From: Kiritimatiellia bacterium
GTDB taxonomy: Bacteria > Verrucomicrobiota > Kiritimatiellia > RFP12 > UBA1067
Length of the DNA: 31,160 bases
Reading direction: 5' to 3'
NCBI GenBank assembly: GCA_016303225.1
Contig: JAEDMC010000006.1
Coordinates: 1 to 31,160, forward strand
Below, piece by piece: positions 1 to 6,528 of the stretch; position 1 is the first letter of the stretch; every line of letters starts with the position of its first letter. The notes under the pieces are model-generated. The model was not told the DNA's origin. It made no database searches and worked only from the letters and a program-made list of their open reading frames with translations. The position numbers were made by a program, and so were the translations under genes.

Positions 1-90
1 TGGCGGAGGGTGAGGGATTCGAACCCCCGGTAGGCTTACACCCACAACGGTTTTCAAGACCGCCGCGTTCAACCACTCCGCCAACCCTCC
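1..90 (-). tRNA. tRNA-Ser(UGA)
   Basis: The minus strand folds as a class II tRNA with a long variable arm. The acceptor strands GGAGGGT and ACCCTCC pair, followed by discriminator G and an encoded CCA (plus positions 1-3). The anticodon loop reads CTTGAAA, so the anticodon is TGA, decoding UCA and related Ser codons. The T arm has the usual GGTTCGAATCC. Its promoter lies about 115 bp upstream, so the precursor would carry a long 5' leader. Confidence 0.97.
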
Positions 91-219
91 TTGGTTTGGA
101 GTGAAACATTCCGCTTGTTCCGGTTGGGACGGAATCCCCGACCTCGCGCGCTCCACGTTTCACACACTCTCTTTCTCTGTCAGGCCGTGTCTCCGAACTT
201 GACAGGAAGTATTATATCA
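91..219 (-). promoter_or_regulatory. Extended -10 promoter and 5' leader of tRNA-Ser(UGA)
   Basis: TATAAT occurs on the minus strand at 211-216, preceded by TGA at 217-219, which makes an extended -10. I see no convincing -35. The predicted start near 204 leaves a leader of roughly 114 nt before the tRNA; I see no gene or clear hairpin in that stretch. The TGnTATAAT form matches most other promoters in the window. Confidence 0.6.
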
Positions 220-256
220 AATATCTGCCACCGAGAACGACGGCAGCGCGGCGAAG

Positions 257-706
257 TTACGGCAGCGCCGCGCCGACGAGACGGGAGACGAGCTTGCCGT
301 CCGCCTGGCCCTTCGCGCGAGCCATCACTTCCTTCATCACCTTGCCCATGTCTTTCTTGGACGCGGCGCCGACGGCGGCGATCACCTCCTTGACGAGCGC
401 GGCGACCGCCTCTTCCGAAAGCTGCTCCGGGAGATACTTCTTGAGGAGCGCCATCTCCTTCTTCTCGCCCTCGGCGAGCTCGGCGCGTCCGGCGGACTCA
501 AACTGCGCGATCGACTCCTCGCGCTGCTTCACGCCCTTCGCAATCACCTGCAGGATCGCGTCGTCCGTCATCTCCTTGCCGGCGTTGACCGTCAGGTCCT
601 TCGCCTTCGCGAGAACCCCTCTGAGCGCGTTCACCGCACCCATGTCGTGGGCCTTCATCGCGGTCTTGACGTCATTCATCAGCGTATCGTACATCTGTGA
701 TGCCAT
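257..706 (-). CDS. yqeY: GatB/YqeY domain protein
   Basis: 149-residue YqeY family protein, the stand-alone form of the domain found at the C-terminus of GatB/GatE tRNA amidotransferase subunits. The family is helical and probably acts on or binds tRNA-related substrates; the exact role is not established. The sequence has the family pattern of an N-terminal helix with MYDTLMNDVKTAMKA, then ALRGVLAKAK, an E-rich middle with EKKEMALLKKYLPEQLSEE, and the C-terminal GASKKDMGKVMKEVMARAKGQADGKLVS. The length is typical. I chose the ATG at 706 because AGGAG lies 8-9 nt upstream; the longer open frame has no such signal and would run into the promoter at 732-740. It follows the lactonase gene with its own promoter and precedes tRNA-Ser. 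Confidence 0.93.
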   Translation of the reverse strand: MASQMYDTLMNDVKTAMKAHDMGAVNALRGVLAKAKDLTVNAGKEMTDDAILQVIAKGVKQREESIAQFESAGRAELAEGEKKEMALLKKYLPEQLSEEAVAALVKEVIAAVGAASKKDMGKVMKEVMARAKGQADGKLVSRLVGAALP

Positions 707-731
707 TTTCAAAATCTCCTTGGTTGCGGAT

Positions 732-740
732 ATTATACCA
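732..740 (-). promoter_or_regulatory. Extended -10 promoter of yqeY
   Basis: TGGTATAAT on the minus strand lies directly after the lactonase stop codon (TGA at 741-743). The predicted start is about 20 nt before the yqeY ATG, leaving room for the AGGAG site. No good -35 is visible. Confidence 0.65.
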
Positions 741-1868
741 TCATTTGCCGAACTTGAAACAGAGCGGACGCCAGCACGGGATCGGCGCACCGACCGGCGT
801 GAGCGTGCACGCCTCGCGGTCGAAGCGGTAGAGCCGGACCTCGTTAGACATCTTGTGCCCCACGACCATGAACTTCTCCCCCGGCATCAGCTCGAAATCG
901 CGCGGGAACTTGCCCGTCAGCTTCGCAATGTTCCGGAGCGTCAGCTTGCCGTCTTCGCCGACGGCATAGAACGCAATCGAGTCATGCCCGCGATTGGACG
1001 CCATCAGGATCTTCCCGTCCGCCGTCAGCTTGATCGCCGCCGCCTTCGTCGACAGGTTCTCCTTGTCAGCCTCCCAGCGGTCGAAGTCCGCCGGCAGCAT
1101 GGACCAGCGGCCAAGGCGCGAAAATTTAAGCGGTTCAGCGGTTAAGCGGTTAAGAGGTTCTGGAGTCGCGAAGGAATACACGCAGGAGCCGAGCTCACAG
1201 AGGACGAAGAGAAACTTGCCGTCCTTCGACCTAATCGCGTGGCGCGGGCCATCGCCCGCGTCGAACTTGAGGTCCGCCACAGGCGCAGGCAACATCGTCT
1301 CAGGATCAAAGAACCGAATGCGGTCACAGCCCAGGTCAACAACGCCTAATCCAGAATTCCCAATTCCCAATTCATCATTCAAATAGAATGTCTGATGGGC
1401 ATAGGCCTTTTTCTGACGGACCTTGTTCGTACCCATCGCATCGTCAGGAAACGTGAAGGTCTTGAGTCCCTTGCCGTCGATGCCGACCGTGCCGCATGTC
1501 GCCGATAGATACGCGGCAAACGCGACGCGCTTCCCGTCTGGCGTCAGCGAGACATGGCACGGTGCCTCGCACGGAAGCTGCGCGAGACGTTCCATTTCGC
1601 CAAGCTTCCATCCCTCCAGCTTGAAGCGAACGATCGAGCCGACGGACTTGCCACCTATCTTCTCCCCGATCATCGAATAGAGGTATCGGCCGTCCTTGTC
1701 GAATTGAAAGTAAGTCGTGCCCTGCACGCCATTCACCGACTGGACGACTTTCGCCGCGCCGGTTTCCGTATCGCATTCGAGAACATGCAGCGCCTGTTGG
1801 TCTTCCGACCCGCCGTTGCACCCGATGTAGCAATGAACAATCGACGCCATCACCAGAAGCGCATTCAT
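741..1868 (-). CDS. Lactonase-type seven-bladed beta-propeller protein
   Basis: 375-residue protein resembling the lactonase (6-phosphogluconolactonase-like) propeller family. Family signs are the first-strand YIGCNGG near residues 14-20, repeated blade motifs such as FDKDGRYLYSM and LTPDGKRVAFA, and the family landmark GDGPRHAIRSKDGKFLFV in the middle. The substrate is uncertain, because the family includes lactonases and many uncharacterised propellers. The start overlaps the upstream gene's stop as ATGA, so the two are probably translationally coupled. The N-terminus is not a convincing signal peptide. Two short degenerate tandem repeat arrays lie in frame in this gene (1126-1165 and 1345-1386) and encode about residues 235-248 and 161-175, both expected to be inter-strand loops. 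Confidence 0.85.
   Translation of the reverse strand: MNALLVMASIVHCYIGCNGGSEDQQALHVLECDTETGAAKVVQSVNGVQGTTYFQFDKDGRYLYSMIGEKIGGKSVGSIVRFKLEGWKLGEMERLAQLPCEAPCHVSLTPDGKRVAFAAYLSATCGTVGIDGKGLKTFTFPDDAMGTNKVRQKKAYAHQTFYLNDELGIGNSGLGVVDLGCDRIRFFDPETMLPAPVADLKFDAGDGPRHAIRSKDGKFLFVLCELGSCVYSFATPEPLNRLTAEPLKFSRLGRWSMLPADFDRWEADKENLSTKAAAIKLTADGKILMASNRGHDSIAFYAVGEDGKLTLRNIAKLTGKFPRDFELMPGEKFMVVGHKMSNEVRLYRFDREACTLTPVGAPIPCWRPLCFKFGK
1126..1165 (-). repeat. In-frame octamer array inside the lactonase gene
   Basis: Five consecutive 8-bp units on the plus strand, from consensus TTAAGCGG: exact at 1126-1133 and 1142-1149, one change at 1134-1141 and 1150-1157, and a diverged last unit. In the gene it encodes a peptide of the form EPLNRLTAEPLK, lying between blade motifs. 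The frame stays open through the array. Confidence 0.8.
1345..1386 (-). repeat. In-frame heptamer array inside the lactonase gene
   Basis: Degenerate heptamers on the plus strand centred on two exact CCCAATT units (1359-1365, 1366-1372), followed by CATCATT and CAAATAG and preceded by a CCAGAATT-like unit. On the coding strand the theme is AATTGGG. It encodes LNDELGIGNSGLG just before the conserved strand GVVDLGCDRI. The local AT content is higher than in the flanking coding sequence. Confidence 0.8.
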
Positions 1869-2692
1869 TTCGTCGCGGCCGCCTTCGCCGCTGCCTTGGC
1901 CGCATCAGCCTGCTTCTGAAGCTCGGGTATCTCCGCCTTGTAGTCCTCGCCATCCTTCGGCCAGGTCTTGAGAAAGTCCTTCATCAGCTTCAATGCCTCA
2001 CCAGGATTCGCCTTCTTGACGGCGGCAATCTCCTCCTTAACCTCGCCCTTCGTCCGTTCGATCGCATCGAGAATCACCTTCGCCTCTTCAGCCATACGCG
2101 CATTCTTGCCGGACGCCTCCTTCTCCAGCTTCTTGAGATCGCCCGTGATGGTCACGCCCAGCTTCATCTTCTTCGCGAAGCTCTTGTAGCGCTTCGGCAG
2201 CGGCACGCCTCGGCACAGGTAGATCGGCTGGCCAACGTCCGCAATCGCCGTCACCAGCGCCTCTTCCGCATCACGATCCTGGCCGCCTGAGTAGACGACC
2301 CGGCCTCGGTGGTTCACGACATAGAAGTAGGGCAGCGTCTTGAACGCCGGACCTTCGGCAAGCCCCGCCTTCTCGTACATCGGGAACGTCAGCTTCTTCG
2401 CAGCGACAACAGCCGCCACCTTTTCCGCCGCCTTACCGGTGCAGTGGCTCCCGACGATGACGAACGGCTTGGTCTTGAAACTCGTCCACAGCTGTTGCAT
2501 GCGCGACTGGATCTCGCAGCTTTCCTCGAGATCGGTGCCCCAGCTCTCAACCAGGACGACCTTGCCTTCCAGAGCCTTTTCCGACAGCTCGGGACCGGAA
2601 TAGTGGTGTGCCTCGTCAAGGTTCGTCCACAGGCCGGCGTTGAGGAGAAACGGGCTCAAAAGCCCGACAGCGGAGAAAATGAGCGTTTTCAT
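1865..2692 (-). CDS. Secreted thioredoxin-fold (redoxin-like) protein lacking CXXC
   Basis: 275-residue protein with a signal peptide (MKTLIFSAVGLLSPFLLNA) and a thioredoxin-like domain at about residues 35-140. VVLVESWGTDLEESC corresponds to the active-site strand and loop, and LPYFYVVNHRGRVVYSGG corresponds to the TlpA/AhpC beta-hairpin. The usual WCxxC is absent: W51 is followed by GTDLEES and a single Cys59, so classical disulfide exchange is unlikely. The C-terminal half (about 190-275) is Lys/Ala/Glu-rich and probably helical. I start at the ATG at 2692 because the signal peptide begins there and an extended -10 lies 10 bp upstream; the 42 extra upstream codons would cross that promoter. 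The gene overlaps the lactonase by ATGA. Confidence 0.75.
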   Translation of the reverse strand: MKTLIFSAVGLLSPFLLNAGLWTNLDEAHHYSGPELSEKALEGKVVLVESWGTDLEESCEIQSRMQQLWTSFKTKPFVIVGSHCTGKAAEKVAAVVAAKKLTFPMYEKAGLAEGPAFKTLPYFYVVNHRGRVVYSGGQDRDAEEALVTAIADVGQPIYLCRGVPLPKRYKSFAKKMKLGVTITGDLKKLEKEASGKNARMAEEAKVILDAIERTKGEVKEEIAAVKKANPGEALKLMKDFLKTWPKDGEDYKAEIPELQKQADAAKAAAKAAATK

Positions 2693-2702
2693 GATTCTAC
2701 AG

Positions 2703-2711
2703 AGTATATCA
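2703..2711 (-). promoter_or_regulatory. Extended -10 promoter of the redoxin-like gene
   Basis: TGATATACT on the minus strand. The predicted start falls about 4 nt before the ATG at 2692, and no Shine-Dalgarno sequence fits in between, so translation would be essentially leaderless. Confidence 0.6.
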
Positions 2712-2720
2712 CATTGTGAC

Positions 2721-2837
2721 TTAGTTGTGGAAATAGCGGACACTGTCCGGCGGACGAACGTTCGTGAGCGTGCCGACGTAATGCCGCAGCCAGTGATCCT
2801 GCTGCAGAGAAACTTCATCCGACCAATTCCCCTCCAT
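2721..2837 (-). CDS. Possible 38-residue small protein after the Gfo/Idh gene
   Basis: An open frame from ATG 2837 to TAA 2721 encoding MEGNWSDEVSLQQDHW and continuing to RYFHN. AAGGTGG lies about 8 nt upstream, inside the end of the Gfo/Idh gene. The ATG is in the same frame as that gene, two codons after its TGA stop, so a short read-through extension is a second possibility. The residue mix (Trp, His, Asp, few Arg) looks like real coding rather than shadow. I recognise no family. It would be the last gene of the carbohydrate operon. Confidence 0.4.
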   Translation of the reverse strand: MEGNWSDEVSLQQDHWLRHYVGTLTNVRPPDSVRYFHN

Positions 2838-2840
2838 CAC

Positions 2841-3863
2841 TCAGACCACCTTGACCGGACGCCCCAACCGCGCCGACTTCTTCTCGGCGCAGGCAAGCGC
2901 GATCGAGTTGCGCGCGTCTGTCGCCGTCAGGACGACTTCCTTCGGCTTCCGGCCCGAGAGGCAGTCGTTGAAGTAGCGGATCTCGCGCTCATAACCCGTT
3001 CCCTTGAGCAGCTTCGGCACATACGGCTTGCCCGTCTCGGGATAGACGAGAAGAGCCTTCTTGTATGCCGCACCGCAATAGACCGTCGCCTTCTCGAAGA
3101 ACACCCGGTACGCCGCGTCAAAGACGAGCGAACCCGCCGCTGCCCAGCTCGTGTCGGACGTCACGACCATGTCCGGATAGTGGTAGAACGTCGTCAGATG
3201 GTCGGTGAGCCCGTCCTTGCGGACATGCGCATGCGTCGAGACCGCCGACGGCAGTCCGAAGAGACTCTGCACGAAATCCGCGTCGTGAACGTGCATGTCG
3301 ATTGCCGCGCCGCCGGACTTCGACTCGTCGAGGAACCAGCTCTTGCCGCCGTTGTTCCAGCCCGGTGCAGGACAGAACCGCGTGAAGTCCGCCGCCACGA
3401 CCTTGCCGAAGCGTCCGTCGCGGACCGCTTCCCTGAGGAACGCATACTGCGGATCGAAGCGGACGCACTGTCCGACGAAGAGCTGTCGCTTCGCCTTCTT
3501 CGCTGCGGCGATCATCCTGTCGCAGCTCTTCGGGTCGAGCGCCATCGGCTTCTCGCAGATCACATGGTAGCCGGCCTTGAGCGCCGCAACCGACATGATC
3601 GGATGAAGAGGCGTCGGCAGCGTGATGTCGACGACGTCGAACCCACCAGCCGCCAGCATCTTGTCGAAGCTGTCGTAGACCTTCATCGTCTTCGGCAGCT
3701 TCGAATTGTCCGCCGCCCCCTTCACGTTGCCGACTGTCTTCGCCGTCAGCTGCGCGAGGTTCGAGTCGCAGACCGCGACGACTTTCGCCCCCGGCGCCTT
3801 TTTCCACGCGCCATAGTGCGTCTTGCCCATGAAACCATAACCGACAATGGCAACTCTGTTCAT
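2841..3863 (-). CDS. Gfo/Idh/MocA family NAD(P)-dependent oxidoreductase
   Basis: 340-residue oxidoreductase. The N-terminal Rossmann fold is clear (VAIVGYGFMGKTHYGAW, then AVCDSN), as is the family signature CEKPMAL at about residues 103-109. The C-terminal alpha/beta domain includes GGAAIDMHVHDADFVQSLFG, with the His/Asp pair typical of the substrate pocket. Such enzymes oxidise or reduce sugars, inositols or sugar acids; the exact substrate cannot be read here. AAAGGA lies 8 nt before the ATG, and the gene follows the MFS transporter by 16 nt, so it probably acts in the cytoplasm on the imported product of the upstream secreted hydrolases. Confidence 0.93.
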   Translation of the reverse strand: MNRVAIVGYGFMGKTHYGAWKKAPGAKVVAVCDSNLAQLTAKTVGNVKGAADNSKLPKTMKVYDSFDKMLAAGGFDVVDITLPTPLHPIMSVAALKAGYHVICEKPMALDPKSCDRMIAAAKKAKRQLFVGQCVRFDPQYAFLREAVRDGRFGKVVAADFTRFCPAPGWNNGGKSWFLDESKSGGAAIDMHVHDADFVQSLFGLPSAVSTHAHVRKDGLTDHLTTFYHYPDMVVTSDTSWAAAGSLVFDAAYRVFFEKATVYCGAAYKKALLVYPETGKPYVPKLLKGTGYEREIRYFNDCLSGRKPKEVVLTATDARNSIALACAEKKSARLGRPVKVV

Positions 3864-3879
3864 TTTACGAGTCCTTTCG

Positions 3880-5151
3880 TCATTCCTGAATTCGATCCTT
3901 CTCGAACGTGAAGAAGAAGGAAATGGACATGATCAGCGCCGCGAGCAGATAGGCGCTCGCCAGGATGGCGAAGCCGATCTCGAAGCCGTGCGTGCCGTAC
4001 TTCTCCGACAGCTCGCCCATGATGATGCCAGAGAGCCCGCCGAAGAAGAAGGCGAAGACCATGAAGATGCCCGTCGCGGTCGAACGGTGCTCGGACGGAA
4101 TGACGTCAAACAGCGAAGCGTGCGTGTTCACCTCGAAGCATCCGCGGCAGACACCATAGGCCGCGGACATCACGAGCATCGTCGTCACGGCCGGCGCAAA
4201 GCCCGTCAGCAGCAGGCACGGCGCTCCAGCCAGCAGCGCCAGGATCTGCAGCCCGAGCCGGAAGCGCGGCCAGCGCTTCACCAGCCGGTCCGTCACGAAC
4301 CCGCCCGAGAGAATCGCAATCAGGGCGAGGAGGTGATGCCAGAGCATCGTCTGCGCGCCCGCCGCGCCGACCGACACGCCGAATTTCTCCGCCATGAACT
4401 TCGGCGCCCAGAAGAGATACGCGTTGTTGACGAACACGATCGCGACGAACCCCGCCATCGTGCACCACGCCGACGGTGTCTTCGCAAAATAGACGAGGCC
4501 CGAGAAGAATGAATCCTTCGTCCTGACCTGGAGCGGCCTCCGTGCCGCTCCAGCCGTCGGATCCTTGAGGAGCCAGATGAAGCTGACGCCCAGCAGGAAG
4601 CCCGCGACGCCAAACGCGATGAAGACGTGCCGCCAGGTGCCGAGGAAACCGAGCGCCCAGGCCGCCAGGATTCCGCATGTCATCAGCCCCACGTAAAGCG
4701 AACCCTGCATGATGGACAAGGCGAGCGAGCGCGTCTCCTTGTGATAGGCCGCGATGAACGCCGGATAGCACGGACCAAAGAAGCTCTCGCCGACGCCCGT
4801 GGCGATCGACCGGAAGAACATGACGACGAAGAACGCGGGAATGACGACCACGCCAATTCTCCAGTCGCCGACAAACCCCATCATGACCGTCATCAGCGAC
4901 CACGCGATGAGCGAACCGGTGATCAGCCACTTCTTCGACAGCCGGTCGCCGATCGGACCGGCAATGAGCGCCATGCCCGCCAAGGTCCAGCTCAAAACCG
5001 TGTTGATCCAACCGATCTGGACATCGGTCAAACCCAGCTCGTCCTGAATCGGAATCGTCAGCAGGCCGAACAGCGCACGGTCCGCCTGATGGAAGAAGAA
5101 CGCGGCGCTCAAGAGCGCCAGCAACAGCCATTTGTACTTCGCGTCTTTCAT
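3880..5151 (-). CDS. MFS transporter, anion:cation symporter-like
   Basis: 423-residue major facilitator with about 12 hydrophobic segments and a central cytoplasmic loop. The N-terminal FFHQADRALFGLLTIPIQDELGLTDVQIGW and GPIGDRLSKKW match the arrangement in hexuronate and related organic-anion transporters, so the substrate is plausibly a sugar acid or small oligosaccharide; this is inference from GH88 next door. GAGAGGG precedes the ATG by about 7 nt. The ATG overlaps, as ATGA, the stop of an out-of-frame tail of the GH88 gene. A perfect palindrome at 4530-4555 encodes part of the loop (TAGAARRPLQ). Confidence 0.9.
   Translation of the reverse strand: MKDAKYKWLLLALLSAAFFFHQADRALFGLLTIPIQDELGLTDVQIGWINTVLSWTLAGMALIAGPIGDRLSKKWLITGSLIAWSLMTVMMGFVGDWRIGVVVIPAFFVVMFFRSIATGVGESFFGPCYPAFIAAYHKETRSLALSIMQGSLYVGLMTCGILAAWALGFLGTWRHVFIAFGVAGFLLGVSFIWLLKDPTAGAARRPLQVRTKDSFFSGLVYFAKTPSAWCTMAGFVAIVFVNNAYLFWAPKFMAEKFGVSVGAAGAQTMLWHHLLALIAILSGGFVTDRLVKRWPRFRLGLQILALLAGAPCLLLTGFAPAVTTMLVMSAAYGVCRGCFEVNTHASLFDVIPSEHRSTATGIFMVFAFFFGGLSGIIMGELSEKYGTHGFEIGFAILASAYLLAALIMSISFFFTFEKDRIQE
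4530..4555. repeat. Perfect palindrome within the MFS coding region
   Basis: Ten-base arms CTGGAGCGGC and GCCGCTCCAG with a 6-nt loop CTCCGT. It falls in the central cytoplasmic loop of the transporter, where an insertion would be tolerated, and keeps the frame open. It is one of three such in-gene palindromes in the window. Confidence 0.75.
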
Positions 5152-5282
5152 GTCTTGTCCCTCTCCGCCCTCACAGCCGCCAGCGCCACCTCCTCGTAGC
5201 CGAGGCGATAGGCGACGAGGTCTTCAAAGGTGATGCGCGGCGGGTGCTCGACAAACCGTTGCGGCAGGCCGAGCGACCGCTT
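5148..5282 (-). pseudogene. Out-of-frame tail, probable frameshifted C-terminus of the GH88 gene
   Basis: A 44-codon open frame without a start codon. It reads SLGLPQRFVEHPPRITFEDL and then VAYRLGYEEVALAAVRAERDKT, a protein-like sequence unlike the Ala/Pro/Arg-rich end of the annotated GH88 frame. It stops at TGA 5148-5150, overlapping the MFS ATG as ATGA, a typical operon junction. Removing one A from the AAA run at 5281-5283 would join it to GH88 after FRELK. It is either a real frameshift, a sequencing error, or the remnant of another gene. Confidence 0.55.
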
Positions 5283-6528
5283 TCAGCTCGCGGAAGCGCA
5301 AGAGCGCCTCGAGGAAGTAGTAGTCGCCGTAGTCGAGCGGCGTGTCGATTTCGCTTTTCCCGGGCTTGTGTCCGACGCCGTGCTTGAGGAGAAAATGTCC
5401 GATCTCCCCGCCCTCCGAAAAGTATTCCGGCGACGCGAGCGCGAGGAGCTGCTTGACGGCGAAGGCGCGGTAGCGCGCACGGTCAGCCCCGCCGACGTAC
5501 TGCGACAACTCCAGGAGAGCCGAGGCCATGCAGCTGCCGGCGGAGCTGTCGCGCTCCTCGCCCGGAGCTCCGTAGTCCCAGTACGGGATGCCGTCCGCCG
5601 GCATGTTCGGATGACCGATCGCGAAGTCGGCCAGCTTCTTCGCGAAATCGAGGTAGCGGACGTGTCCGGTCGAACGGTACATCATCGTATAGCCGTAGAT
5701 GGACCAGCTCTGCCCGCGGCTCCATGCCGTCTCACAGCTCGCGCCCTGACCGCGCTGGATTCCCTTGACCTGTTTCGTCTCCTGATCGTAGTCGAGCACA
5801 TGGTAGCAACCGCCGTCCGGACGGTAATGATGCTTCATCGTCACATCCGCATGCGACATCGCGACCTTGCCGAAGTCAACACCGCCGTACTTTTTCCCTT
5901 TTCCTTTTTCCTTTTTACTTTCACTTCCCGCCCATTCGAGCAGCTCGAGGTTCATCAGGTTGTCGGGGATGACGAGAAAATTCGCCTTCTCGTCCGTCTT
6001 CCCCCAGCTGCGGATGAGTCCGAGCCCCTCGTGGTAGCGCTTGCACAGCGTCGACGCCGTCTGCATCAGGAGCGCATCGTACTTGTCCGTCTTGAGAATG
6101 CGCCGCGCATTGCCGTACGAGCAGTACATCATGAAGCCGACGTCATGGTTGTCCTTGTAGGTCGCCACCGGCGCGAGGATCTCCGTCCACGCCGTTGCGC
6201 GCTCCTTGAGAAAAGCGTCACCCGTCGCCTCGTAGAGATACCAGAGCGAACCCGGGAAATGTCCCGACGTCCACCAGTAGATCGACCGCATGTCCAGCTC
6301 GCCCTTGCCGATCCGCCACCCGTGCGGCGTGCGGAACTCGCCCTGCTCGTCCTTCATGAGCGGAGTTGCCGCAGAGTCGAGCGCTTTGTAGTGTTCCGCC
6401 GACTTCGCGAAGATCTCCGGCAACTTGCCGAGAAGCTCGTCCTCCGGCGCCCGTTCGGACGTCGCCGCGAACACGGACGAAAGTCCGTTCACAACCGTAG
6501 CGCAAAGCGCTATTGCAATCGGCCTCAC
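5224..6528 (-). CDS. GH88 unsaturated glucuronyl hydrolase-like protein
   Basis: 434 residues as read. The N-terminus looks like a signal peptide (MRPIAIALCATVVNGLSSVFA). The catalytic (alpha/alpha)6 barrel carries family motifs: WWTSGHFPGSLWYLYEATGD, the Asp of NHDVGFMMY (D129), IPDNLMNLELL (D189), and WSRGQSWSIYG. D129 and D189 correspond to the paired catalytic Asp residues of GH88 enzymes. These hydrolyse the unsaturated uronic acid left at the end of oligosaccharides after polysaccharide lyase action. The start is GTG 6528, overlapping the upstream stop as GTGA, so it is translationally coupled. A heptamer array (5892-5926) encodes the Lys/Glu/Gly loop at residues 201-213. The C-terminus looks frameshifted (see 5148-5282). 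Confidence 0.85.
   Translation of the reverse strand: MRPIAIALCATVVNGLSSVFAATSERAPEDELLGKLPEIFAKSAEHYKALDSAATPLMKDEQGEFRTPHGWRIGKGELDMRSIYWWTSGHFPGSLWYLYEATGDAFLKERATAWTEILAPVATYKDNHDVGFMMYCSYGNARRILKTDKYDALLMQTASTLCKRYHEGLGLIRSWGKTDEKANFLVIPDNLMNLELLEWAGSESKKEKGKGKKYGGVDFGKVAMSHADVTMKHHYRPDGGCYHVLDYDQETKQVKGIQRGQGASCETAWSRGQSWSIYGYTMMYRSTGHVRYLDFAKKLADFAIGHPNMPADGIPYWDYGAPGEERDSSAGSCMASALLELSQYVGGADRARYRAFAVKQLLALASPEYFSEGGEIGHFLLKHGVGHKPGKSEIDTPLDYGDYYFLEALLRFRELKAVARPAATVCRAPAAHHL
5892..5926 (-). repeat. In-frame heptamer array inside the GH88 gene
   Basis: Five 7-bp units on the plus strand with consensus TTTTCCT: TTTTCCC at 5892, exact units at 5899 and 5906, TTTTACT at 5913, TTCACTT at 5920. 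On the coding strand the theme is AGGAAAA. It encodes a low-complexity loop rich in Lys, Glu and Gly between family motifs. Confidence 0.8.

Noticed and set aside
1238..1262. GC-rich palindrome in the lactonase gene (CGCGGGC/GCCCGCG)
   Set aside because: It encodes GDGPRHA, a conserved family motif, so it is not an insertion.
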